Of a stretch of 64,000 nt of DNA, positions 11,880 through 22,018 are shown piece after piece. Under the pieces are notes generated by a model, which saw nothing but the letters and a program-made list of their open reading frames with translations, ran no database searches and had not been told where the DNA came from. The stretch is from Isoetes taiwanensis (lineage: Eukaryota; Streptophyta; Lycopodiopsida; Isoetales; Isoetaceae). The DNA is taken from the NCBI GenBank assembly GCA_021234155.1, contig JAJEKV010000018.1, forward strand, positions 13,433,552-13,497,551, read 5' to 3'. Each line of letters begins with the position of its first letter. The stretch's first letter is position 1. The position numbers and the translations under genes were made by a program.

Positions 11880-13372
11880 AATTCTCTGAGTCTTGGTGAT
11901 CCAGAACTTAACTTCTCCTAGGGATGGGGAAGTGAATGATCAGACCTTTATCGCGGTAAAGATTGACAAACCAGAATCTTGAATACCCGATGCATCAATA
12001 TAATCCGTGATTATCTTTAGGCATGATGAGGGATTATCACAAGAAACTACGTTAAGCAAAGCATTTTTATAAGAAGGAAGAGGTTGACCTTTTGCTTTGT
12101 CGCTTTTTGCCTGAATCGGGATCCGTTATCACCTTCCATCACCTATAAAAGTACTTGCTTTGCCGAATCCGGATGCATTTGTACTCATGCGCTTCTTGCA
12201 ATCGCATTGGTCCGCTTCTGAGGGTTGAAGTATCCATTTGAGTCCCTTATTTTGCATGCGCCTGTGTCTTTTTGAGCGTGGTCTCAAGAATCCCATACCC
12301 GAGAGACGCCCTCTAGCAAAACAGTCGGCACCATGGGAGCCTACTTTTAGCTTGCCTTCGCCGCTTTCTATGGATCAGTAGTCACCGCCTTCTTCCCATC
12401 TCTTGATCGCTTTAATCCGCCTTTGAATTCCACTTAAGATTTTCTAGGTCCATGAGCAGAGCTTTCGCTGAGTTGAGGAGTTCATCCATTGATTTCTGAA
12501 AGATATTATTTTTTAGGCTACAGACAGCAGTCCGACTCGGAGTGGCCCTGTTTCACCATTATCCTTTTGCAAAGGTTTCTGTCCATTTCTTGAAGTAATT
12601 CCAGAAAATCCAAGCCCAGCCCGATCGCTCGGCTCTGGCTGAGGCGTAATCCTTCTCTAGAGCTCTCATTTTACCCAAGGTATCACACAACACTCCGTCT
12701 TCTTGAACATCCATGCAGACTGCAGCAGCTCTTTGTTGATCTTGGATAAGCGCAAAAGTTATGTAAAGGGTCTTCAATTTTTCCCACACCTTATCATTCT
12801 TACTTTCCAACCCGAAAAATGTTCGGCCCATTCATCATCCTCTATGATTCGAGGGCTTTTTTCTTGCTCGGGATAAGTTTTGGAGGGCCCCTTTAGCCAT
12901 TTTTCCCTTGTGTGTGAGACATGACTAATTTTCTCCCGAATCTCCACACAAGAATCAGAATCGTGAAGAACCAGTCGGGTTGAGGTCTAAAAAAACGTCC
13001 GGCCCAAGGAAGAATGGGTTCGATTCCAAACCTTTCCAGAATCGAGATATGAAAGAGATTTCTTGAAAATCTACCTAAGGCTAGATAGCCAGAATTATGG
13101 GCCGAAACTCTTAAAGAACCTACCCTATCGAAGCAGAGAATGCTGAGATAATGACTCCTATGTGCTGATCTGCTAAATCCTATTCTTGTTCTAGAATTGT
13201 ACGATTGAATAATTATACTATCTAAGGCTGCCACTGTCACATCAGAGCCATTGGGGATCTCCGGGGAGCCAAGACCCTGGAGAACAGCCTCCAAGAAGGC
13301 CTCATCCATTGGGTCCCAGACTTACTCTGAGTTCGAGGCGCCAAAAAGTAGCGTTCGCTCATTTCCTGACCA
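11880..13372 (-). other. LINE 5' region and decayed ORF1 N-terminus
   Basis: No single frame spans this stretch. Open pieces on the minus strand at 12831-12559 and 13309-12893 (beginning MDEAFLEAVLQGLGSP) may be remnants of the ORF1 N-terminal region or 5' leader. The right edge is set by the target duplication at 13373-13383. I see no other gene here. Confidence 0.5.
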
Positions 13373-15276
13373 CAAAGAATTTCACCAAAGACAATTACAT
13401 ACAATTCACCATCAATACCCATACCTTAACATACTCGACATCGAATAATTATAATAATTCACACTTTATGTAACATGAAATGTCCAACCACTTGTATAAT
13501 AATGCAAAATGCAACCATCTATTATTAAATTACAATAAAAGCGTCTACATCTTTCAAAAATTCACTAACAGCCAAGGGTTACTAGAGACTTTAACAATAT
13601 TACCTATGGCATTCTAACTATTGCCTTGTGTTTTAACCACTTCCAGTTTGGCTAGTTCAGGGACATTGAATGGCTGGCTGGCACCTGAAGCTGCCTGTCA
13701 TGATCATAAACAACGCAGCCATTAACAACCCTCAAGTAACCAGGTACTAATCTTCCATAAATTTCAAGCCCAACTCTTGCTCAACCCAACATTAATAATT
13801 TAACTTTAGCCTTAATTTTTTAGCTTAAACCTTATTTATCACAACCTTACTAACAAACTATTTAATTTACTAACATTTCTCATATTTCTTCGCGTCGTTT
13901 AGCGAAGCGCGACCTCATTCAGAGCTGCCGATTTGGCCTCGGACCATCGAGATCAACGGGGCTTACATAAAACTTCCGTTTCACTTCCTTATAACTACGG
14001 ATCATTCGGCCCCTACTTGTAGCGCAGTCGAGGGTGAAAGTTTCAGTGGGTTTACGACCACAAAATCATGTTATCTGACCCGGTTCTTGCTTCGTCACCT
14101 AAATTCTTCTTTCTTTCTCCGCCTGTCGGTACCAAGGGACGTTAGGCGTTCCAGGGCGATTTGCCGTGCTTTTCCGAAACGTTTCCGTTGGAGCCAAGAG
14201 ATCCATGCGGGCTGCGCTTTTAATGCGAGAAAATTCAGCGTCTTTGCTGGTTCGTCTTCGTCGCTTTTGTTTTGGCCATTTCTTGGACATCCTAACCAAT
14301 CTAACCCATCCGGCTTCTATCGCGTGGTCGCACCTCTTACTTATTGCGATGGAAATTTCAGAAAAATATTAGGTTAGTTCTGCCAGGCCATTACAAACCC
14401 GATTATTTCATTATTAAAGAATCACTATTCATGCTAGATGCGTTCATGTTAACAACCATGCTCATACAATCCAATTCTATTTCGAGGGCTAGATGCATAA
14501 CCACAAGGGTAAAGCAAGCACGAAATGCTACACTAGAAACCAGGGTGTAAGTCTTGATCCTAGAATCATTTGCTCCCTACGCACTCCAACAACATCCCAA
14601 AGTATTGCTCACACCACAGCTACTTGTGATTACATTTTCCAATCTACTCGCCTTCCAAATGCTTCACTTGTGTGTTGTACTTGTATTTATTATTAATCAC
14701 TAGTATATTTATCCATATAATCTCTACATATACGGTATATATACTCACTTACATATAATATTTCAGGTATTATTCCTTTTGCATTCTTTAATAAAATAAT
14801 TCCACAATGTACCTCAAAATCCTAGGTCGTTACGTCTCTCCTCAAAATTCAACCCAATGTCCTCATGAGCATCTCTCCGAGCTCCACCAGAAGAATCCAA
14901 TTGGCATCTTCCCATGTGGCATCTTCCTCAGGGCAACCCGCCCATTGAAAAAAAAATCTCCGTATTGTTCGCCTCCTTAAGCGACGGGTTTCCTCTCGCA
15001 AAATACGTTCTGGTCGGGGGTACAAAAAGTTCTCCCTGCTTACTAAATCATCGTCCCCCAGCATATGGGAAGGATAAAAAATGTACTTCCTCAAGTTACT
15101 CACATGGAAAACGTTATGTACTTTCAAGTGCGAGGGTAACTCCAATCTGTAAGCCACCTTGCCAATACGTTCCAAAATTTCATACGGACCCGCATACCTA
15201 GGGGCCCATTTACCTGCACTTTTAAATGCCAGTGAACTCTGCTTAGGATTAATCCTCAAGAACACATAATCCCCTT

Positions 15277-15879
15277 CATGGAATAATTTAAGGGCTAAAC
15301 TTAGCTATTTGGCGATTTTTTAGCACATTTTCAAAAAAAATTGGCTAAAGTAAATGGAAAAAATTGGGAAAAAAATAATAATTTTAGCTTAACTTTTTTC
15401 GGGACTGCACCAACCCTGGAGCTCTTTAGCCAAACGCTAGAAAGTAAGAGAGTAAAATTTTGTATCGTTTAGCTAAACCATATAAACTTTTAGAATGAAT
15501 TTCAGGCTAGTTTAGCTAATATCATTCTAGTTTATATGAAATATATGATTAATAGTTTAGTTTCTAGCATTATGAATCAATTTGAGTCCTAGACTTTGCT
15601 AGTTAGCATTATTTTAGAATGTTTTCACAAAGAAAATTACTAAAATAAGTGGAAACAATTGAAAAAAAGTATAGTAATTTGGCTTTATATTTTCTGTTGG
15701 CCACACCATAGAAATTATGGAATGATGTTTGGGTTAGTTTAGCTAAACGCTAGAAAGTATGAGAGGAAAAATGTGCAGCGTTTAGCTAAACCATAGAAAG
15801 TTTTGGGATTAATTTCGAGCGAGTTTAGCTAAAGTCATTCTGGCTAATAAGAAATATGCGATTAGTAATTTATTCCCTG
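15277..15879. mobile_element. Non-autonomous hAT-like element (603 bp)
   Basis: The 8-bp word ATCCCCTT flanks the element at 15269-15276 and 15880-15887 and is single in the uninterrupted integrase copies, so it is a target duplication of hAT length. The ends are imperfect terminal inverted repeats: CATGGAATAATTT on the left and, reversed, CAGGGAATAAATT on the right, with the CA start usual for hAT elements. It has no coding capacity. Inside, a segment of about 135 bp is present twice in direct orientation (about 15425-15560 and 15738-15873). Confidence 0.88.
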
Positions 15880-16082
15880 ATCCCCTTTTTGAAATTCAAG
15901 TGGTCTACGTCTCTTATTTGCATACTGCTTCTGTCTATTTTGTGCCATAGCCAAATTCTGGCGAAGTCTCCTTAGTTGAGCATCCATGTCCTCCGCTACT
16001 TCATTAGCTGCTTCAACATTGCATTGAGGATCCCTCCAATTAAGAGGACAACGACACTCCTTACCATACATTGCTTCAATAT

Positions 16083-17229
16083 GTAGCATAATAACAGGGG
16101 GTTTTCTTTGTGTTTTTGTACGCTTTTCACTAAGGTTTTCCTATGATTTCGTGATGTATTCAAATGGATGTACTAATGCGTACATCTAGAGTGCACCATT
16201 TCTGAGCCATTGATTTTAGCCCTTTTTTTTTCCAATGGTCAACAACCAATGGCTCACAACAAAAGCCCTTTTTTTTGTGCGTGTGGTGCATAATGGTCAA
16301 CAACCAATGGCTCACAACAAAAGCTCTTTTTTTGTGTGTGTGGTGCATAATGGTCAACAACCAATGGCTCACAACAAAAGTCCTCTTTTTGTGTGTGTGG
16401 TGCATAATGGGCACATGAAGGGCGCATGTAGTGCAGTTTCCCCGCCGGCAACACATTTCTTATCATAACTTTTGATCCAGAGCTCTGTTTGAGATGATTT
16501 TTATTGCGTTGGAAAGCTCTCTCCGAGATCTTTTTGATAGTGTATGATATGGATATGTTTGGTTAAGTTATCTATGCTAAAACAGCAATTTTCCGGCCGG
16601 GTTTGGTAGGCTTTTACATCCTACCGGTGATTATCTGAGATTGCGCTATTGGATATTGTTTTATGGCTCATTCGAATGAAGCCCGCAAAAAAATTACCAT
16701 GCATTTTTAGATTTTGAGGCTTCTAGATCCTTGTGCTAACAAAGCGAAAAAGTTTTCCACTTTGGTTTCTCACCACAAGAATCCATGGAGGCCAAAGGTT
16801 CTTTGTTAACTTCAGTTGCAAAATGTTTGTGTATGGGTGTTGCAAACTTTATGACTTCGAGAATAATGGGATCAATCTGCTCTATCTTTATGGTAACTTT
16901 TACTTATGTTCTATTTGTTTTATTGTGATGAAATTCAAAAGCTACGGTGATGAAAGCCTCAAATGAATTCTAGTTTTTTTCTGGTTTGAATTCTAAAATT
17001 TTTGTCTCACTTAGGGGAGGGGGGCTGTGACGTCCTTAAGGCCCCGAAGGGGCCAAAAAAATTTTTTTGCAACACAAACCATTAACATCCAACATATAAA
17101 AATTAAACCCCCCACATAACAACCAACACATAACAACCATTGACATTAACAACCAACACATAACTACCATTGACATTAATTAAACCGCGACCATTGGGTC
17201 CAACACATTTAAATTAAAATCCCCTTAAA
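16083..17229. other. Inserted fragment of another LTR retroelement
   Basis: This sequence interrupts the integrase frame after CTTCAA and is unlike the surrounding family. Near its right end, AGGGGAGGGGGGC (about 17014-17026) looks like a polypurine tract, followed at 17027 by TGTGACGTCC, a plausible LTR start for a different Gypsy-type element. It also holds a 58-bp tandem repeat (16234-16405). Beyond 17041 is a short GGCCCC/GGGGCC hairpin and an A/C-rich repeat of 'aacaaccaacacataac' type. No target duplication could be assigned with confidence. No gene was seen. Confidence 0.5.
16234..16405. repeat. 58-bp tandem repeat, three units
   Basis: Units start at 16234, 16292 and 16350 with AATGGTCAACAACCAATGG, continue CTCACAACAAAAG, a T run, and a GTGTGTGTGGTGCAT segment. 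A fourth partial copy begins at 16406. Units differ mainly in the length of the T run. Confidence 0.9.
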
Positions 17230-17512
17230 CCCCTTTGGTTTGGGTGCATATTCACGGGGGTGGCCGGAAGCGGAGAGCCCTCATAATTGTATTTTGCGTA
17301 TGAAATCAACACCATATAGTATTACGCTTGAAATCTTATAGTATTTTTGCGAATCTTGTTATCTGATATAGCAAATTTTGTACTTGCATACCCCACAAGC
17401 GAGGAACTTTAAATGCGGTGTAGATTAAGGAATAAGGGGTGAATATGCCTATCCAACAGCTCTCGTTGCCCGGAGTCACCCCCCGTGTGAATATGCACCC
17501 AAACCAAAGGGG
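17230..17512. mobile_element. Miniature inverted-repeat element (283 bp)
   Basis: The ends form an inverted repeat of about 30 bp: CCCCTTTGGTTTGGGTGCAT at 17230 and its complement ending at 17512. The interior has no open frame. AAA occurs on both sides, which could be a 3-bp target duplication but is too simple to prove one. Its right end is exactly where the integrase frame resumes, so it forms the right edge of the composite insertion. The superfamily is unclear. Confidence 0.7.
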
Positions 17513-18308
17513 AAAAGGACTCATTTTAATGGAATCTTGATAAGTGTTGTTGTATGCAAACTCGGCCAAATACAAATAAGAATCCCATACCTTCGGTTGA
17601 CTAGGCAGCACATACATTCTGAGCATATCCTCCAAGACTTGATTAACTCGCTCCACTTGGCCATCGGCTTGAGGACGATAAGATGTACTGGCATATAACT
17701 TAGTCCCAATATTTTGAAACAACCCTTGCCAAAATTGGCTCATAAACTTTGTATCCCGATCTGATGAAATAGTGGCCGGCATCCCATGCAACCTAAAGAT
17801 CTCCTTAACAAATAACTTAGCAATATCCATTGCCGTAGCAGTAGTCTTCGTAGGCATAAAATGGGCCTGCTTAGTTAGTCGATCAACCACAACATAAATT
17901 GCATCATAACCTGAACGTGTCCGGGGAAGCTCAACAATGAAGTCCATGGAAATACTCTCCCACTTAGAAGTTGGAATTACTAAAGGTTGTAATTCTCCAG
18001 GCTCCCTAAACCTTGATGCTTTTACTTTTTGACAAGATAAACACCTAGCCACGTACTCCTTAACCATCCTTTTCTGGCCGGGCCAAAAGAAATTCTGGCG
18101 CATTTTCCTCAAAGTTTTGTGTACCCCTGGGTGGCCCGCTAAAGGACTATCATGTGCTTCATATAACAACCTCAATCTCAACTTCTGATCATTAGGAATA
18201 CACATACGACCATTATAATACAAAACTCCTTTGGACAATGCATACCTCGGAAAATCTTGAGGGTTCTCCACCACAGGTGCAAAATACGGATCATTCCTCA
18301 ATTTGCTA

Positions 18309-18660
18309 AGCGAGGGTAGATGCGTGTGGATTGCTGTCCAATTAACTTGACTACTATTGTTATTATATATGGGATTGAAGTTAATATTATTTTAAAGCTT
18401 TGGGTGTTGTGTGAAGTTTTGCTGAGTAATGGCAAGAATAATTTTATTTGGAACCTTAGAGCATGTATAAAGATTAAATTCTTTACCTAAGTATGCAAGT
18501 ATCAATTTTCTGAGTTCCAAGAGTAAATAGATCCAACGGTAGAGATCGATGGGATCTCCAGTTACCGAGAGGTTAACTGGCCAGGCCCGTCACAGTTGGT
18601 ATCAGAGCATGTTCGATCTTTGGATATTGACATTGATTTATAGATTACAGGTTGGATCCT
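18309..18660 (+). repeat. Gypsy LTR 3' end, primer site and leader (plus strand)
   Basis: 18309-18594 matches the last about 280 bp of the LTR at 3534-5869, ending GGCCCGTCACA. It is followed by GT and TGGTATCAGAGC (18597-18608), a primer site for initiator Met tRNA. A short leader of different sequence from the minus-strand copies runs to about 18660. It is wedged between minus-strand integrase (to 18301) and minus-strand RT/protease (from about 18675). Confidence 0.85.
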
Positions 18661-18679
18661 TAGCTACTGAGATGGTGGA

Positions 18680-19240
18680 TCACTGTTTCTTCAATTTGGC
18701 CATCTCTAATGCATGAAATCTATATGGTGGCCTTGATGTGGGTTCAGCCCCAGGAACAAGTTCTATCTCATGATCTACCATTCTATGTGGAGGCAACTTT
18801 GTTAATTCTTTAGGAAACACATCAGAGAACTCATCCAATACTTTCTGGATCTTAGGAGCAATAGGTTGTTCCTGTAACTCAGCAATACCCAAAAATGCAC
18901 ATCCCATTCTTATGCAACCGTTCTTAATCTGTTTCTTAAAACTTTTCCGGGACAAAGGTGTAACCACTAATAACGAAGGCAATCCTTCCAGCACATGCTT
19001 ATCTCCATTAGGGCTTTGGCATGTAACTGTTTGCTCTCCGCAATCAATGCAAGCTTTATATGGCCTCAACCATGACATTCCTAGAATAGCATCATACTTC
19101 CCTAGGCTCAATACTTCAAAACTAGTATGGGACTCAAGATCTCCTACTTGGAATTTAAGATTGTCTACCTTGGCATAAGAAGTCTTAATTTTACCATCAG
19201 CCAACTCCACATATCTAGGGTCCCGACTAATCATATTCAA
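18680..19240 (-). pseudogene. Gypsy protease and start of reverse transcriptase
   Basis: The 186-residue frame covers the retropepsin-like segment (GKYDAILGMSWLRPYKACID) and the linker to RT, with FSDVFPKELTKLPPHR, DHEIELVPGAEPTSRPPYR and ALEMAKLKKQ, the usual entry to a Gypsy RT. It is cut after KKQ at about 18680, so the catalytic RT is missing. Upstream it continues almost directly from the shortened gag at 19494-19243 in another frame. The catalytic DSG-type motif of the protease lies at the gag junction (LIDCGSTH in the copy at 1-760) and is not intact here. Confidence 0.8.
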
Positions 19241-19242
19241 AT

Positions 19243-19494
19243 CTAGTTTCTTTGCCAGCCTTGGGAAAATAAAACAATGTGTACTACCACAAGCAATAAG
19301 AAAGAGAACAGGAACTCCATGAATAATACTTCCCTCTTAGTGTCCTTCAACACCTTCTCTACTGCCTTGTCAGCTGTTGTCTTTTGTTGCGATGCACTCT
19401 GCTGCAACACTCGCTGGATAGCCTGCAAGATATCGGCTATATCAGAGGTTCCAATAGGCCCAGCTCCTCCTGGGGATCCTTCTGGGGAACTCAT
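19243..19494 (-). pseudogene. Gypsy gag start fused to protease by internal deletion
   Basis: The frame opens MSSPEGSPGGAGPIG after the leader, as at 5938, and shows a Gln/Lys-rich N-terminal segment (LQQSASQQKTTADKA). Near KREVLFMEFLF it jumps to the sequence found at 1-60 of the window, which lies just before the protease. Nearly all of gag, including the zinc knuckle, is deleted. The frame ends at 19243 and protease continues in the next frame. Confidence 0.78.
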
Positions 19495-19581
19495 CTCTAC
19501 AAGAATCTGAAACTATAGCAAATATCATCAATAATCAAAAATCTTATAATCCACTAATCAGAAGCTTGCTCTGATACCAAC

Positions 19582-21988
19582 TGTGACAGGCCTGGCCAGT
19601 TAACCTCTCGGTAACTGGAGATCCCATCAATCTCTACCGTTGGATCTATTTAGCCTTTGCAACTCAAGAAATTGATACATGCATATCTAGGTAAAGAATT
19701 TAATCTTTATTCATGCTCTAAGGTCCCAAAAATATTATACTTGCCATTGCTCGGCAAAATTCCACACAACAACCAAAGTTTACAAATAATTATAGTTTAA
19801 GCCGATCCATAATAATAATAATTATATTAATCAAATGTATTATCTAGCAATCCACACACTTCTACCCTCGCCTTTCCGAAGCTTGGCTACTTTCTGGAGC
19901 ATCTCGCACTTCTGCTTACACCATTTAACCACGGGGTTAGTCACACGGACTAAGTGGGGATCGGGGATTTAGAATATATCAAGCATCAATTACCATAAGC
20001 ATTAACTTAGAACAATAACTTAGCCTTACCGTAACCTCGCCCCTGCAATCCAAGTTACTAGTCCAGCCAACATAAACACAATGCATAATTATGCTAAGCA
20101 CAACCATTGCAACTTGATTCCAGCATTAAATACCACATATACACTAGCCAAGCAACCATAGCATCAACATTGCAACCAATATTCCTCTGGGTCTGAGCAA
20201 TGTCAACTCGGCTGATCAGGCCAGTGACATAGAGGCGGGGTAACCACGTGTGTACACACCCATCCACGCTGCGTCCAGCATTGGAGGACCACTTAACTGT
20301 GCATGACGTTGTACCATACGGTACTAACGCCCGATGTTCAAATATTACCATTTACATAGCACTGTGCAAACCGTGAGTCTAGACCATCGCACCTAGACTC
20401 CGGCCCCAGAGGTCTATATCAAAGAATTTTACCAATGACAATTACATACAATTCACCATCATGCCCATGCCTTAACATACTCAACATCAAATTAATTCCG
20501 TAATTAACACTTCACGCAATGCAGAGAATCCAATTATGAGCTCATATAAACATTACCATGACTATAAATGCAACATGCTCTATAAGTACTAGACTTAAAG
20601 TCGGATACAAGCAACCATAGTTAATTTCAGTAATATTTCCCTAAGTTAAATCCCTTATCATAAATTATCATCTATGGCTGGATGACGTTTTCTTCCGCGA
20701 CCCAACATATGATAACTTCTGTAATTTATAGCTCCTATCATTAATTTCCCTTCCTAATTCATAACTTCTAGCCTCGCTAATCCTTAAAATCTCGAGAGCA
20801 ACTCCTTGCTCCCACTAACCTTTATATTTTAGTTAACTTTAACCTTAGCTTTTTAACCTTTAACTTTCTTCTATTGCTATTTTACAAACAATTAACCAAT
20901 TGTTAACATCTTTACCTTTTTAGTTAAACCTAAACCTAACGTGACAGGAACGAATTCGGCCTACAGCTGCCGGATATGGCCTCCAGGCCATCGAACTCAT
21001 ACCAAGACCTCTCAAATCCAGCCGATTCTGGCTTTTCCTCAGATTTCCAGGCTAAATCATATCATTTGTGGCCGAAGGAGACAGTTCTAACTGATTTTTC
21101 TTCTGATAGAAATCAGACCAGCAGATGCCATTGATTCGGCTTGGAAAGCCCATAAAGTTTCCTGATTTCACTGCCACAGAGCATTTTAAGCCATTTCGGC
21201 CAGCTTGTGGCCCTATTCCGGCCATTCTGGATCAGTTTCTTGGCATGCAGACGGAATTAAAAAGGCAAACTTTTGTTGCCAAATCTCATTCTTATTATTC
21301 TGAATCAATTTCTTAGATCAAATCAGCCATTCCAAGTTCCAAATCGACCCATTCCAGGTTTGTTCTTTAACTTTTTCTTTAAGCATCCAGACACCAACAA
21401 AAATCTCATGCTTTTCTGCATACTGTCATCTCCTTGGCAGTTCTTCACCCTTTTCAAAATTATTCTGCTCAAATCTCGTTATCCATGATGTTTTAGCTTA
21501 TTTCTATATTGATTGAATCTAATAATTCATATCCAAGTTCCCTAATTCAAAGACATAGAATGATCTCTCAAGTAAAGAACTCAAAGCATGCAGTTTTACT
21601 ATTCCAACTCAATACAAGACACGAATAAATTCTAAACTTATGCTGACAAGAACAACCATCACACTAATCAAATCACAACTTAATCAAGCACCAAACCCCA
21701 GGTGTAAGGCTTGATCCCCACCTGGAATCCCGCTTGTTGCTTCTTCTGCGCTCCAACACGCTCCCAGAGCTCTGCACGCGATTCGCTCCTTCAGCAATCC
21801 CTGTGCAATCAATCTTTTTCCAATGCTTTTCTCTGTACTTATATTTATTTTTAACCACAGTATTTCGTCCGTATAATCTCTACATATACGACGTATTTCT
21901 CTGCATGCGTGATATTTTGATTAATATACCTTTGCATCTTTTAAATATAATAATCCACAATTTACCTCAAAATCCTAGGTCCGTTACA
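19582..21988 (-). repeat. Full-length Gypsy LTR (minus strand, 2.4 kb)
   Basis: The LTR starts at 21988 (TGTAACGGACC on the minus strand), directly after a polypurine tract (complement GTCTCTCCTCC at 21989-21999), and ends at 19582. A 2-nt spacer and the primer site complement at 19568-19579 follow. It has pol upstream (22019-24253) and gag downstream (19494), so two partial elements share it. Confidence 0.87.
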
Positions 21989-22018
21989 GTCTCTCCTCCA
22001 AAAATTCAACCCATGTCC

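Larger units (their letters stand above)
6868..13372 (-). mobile_element. Full-length plant L1-type LINE
   Basis: This is a non-LTR retrotransposon of about 6.5 kb inserted in a Gypsy LTR. The 11-bp word CAAAGAATTTC occurs at 6857-6867 and again at 13373-13383, but only once in the uninterrupted LTR at about 5020-5030. It is therefore the target-site duplication. The 3' end (minus strand) abuts the left duplication with a short A tract (six As, seen as TTTTTT at 6868-6873). The order on the minus strand is 5' region, ORF1 (DUF4283 type), ORF2 (AP endonuclease, reverse transcriptase) and a zf-RVT-like C-terminal domain. The last about 400 bp (7360-6960) I could not assign; an RNase H remnant is possible but not visible. 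Frameshifts show that the copy is inactive. Confidence 0.93.
6026..14834 (-). repeat. Gypsy LTR (minus strand), split by a LINE
   Basis: The minus-strand LTR starts near 14834, next to a polypurine tract (complement at about 14835-14848) and the integrase end. It runs to 13373, resumes after the LINE at 6867 and ends at 6026. Its net length is about 2.3 kb, as for 3534-5869. The LTR start is degraded (GTAACGACC instead of TGTAACGGACC). It is followed on the minus strand by a primer site and gag start, so it has internal sequence on both sides. Confidence 0.83.
14838..18301 (-). pseudogene. Gypsy integrase and chromodomain, interrupted twice
   Basis: Read on the minus strand from 18301, this is the integrase part of Pol. 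It shows the zinc-binding region (AHDSPLAGHPGVHKTLRK, CLSCQK), the core with all three acidic residues (SMDFIVELP, ISSDRDTKF, QADGQVERVNQ) and YQDSIKMSPF. It is interrupted at about 17513 by a composite insertion, resumes at 16082-15888 (EAMYGKECRCPLNW), is interrupted again by a 603-bp hAT-like element, and finishes at 15268-14849 with the GPY/F segment and a chromodomain (QWAGCPEEDATWEDANW). The chromodomain, which targets chromatin in chromoviruses, is followed directly by the polypurine tract and LTR. The N-terminus stops at 18301 against a plus-strand LTR fragment, so RNase H and most of RT are missing. Confidence 0.88.

Noticed and set aside
16234-16405. Regular direct repeats resembling a CRISPR array
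   Set aside because: The units are contiguous with no unique spacers, in plant DNA within a retroelement fragment.
18597-18608. TGGTATCAGAGC, complement of the initiator tRNA 3' end
   Set aside because: It is a primer binding site next to an LTR end and not a tRNA gene; no cloverleaf is present.
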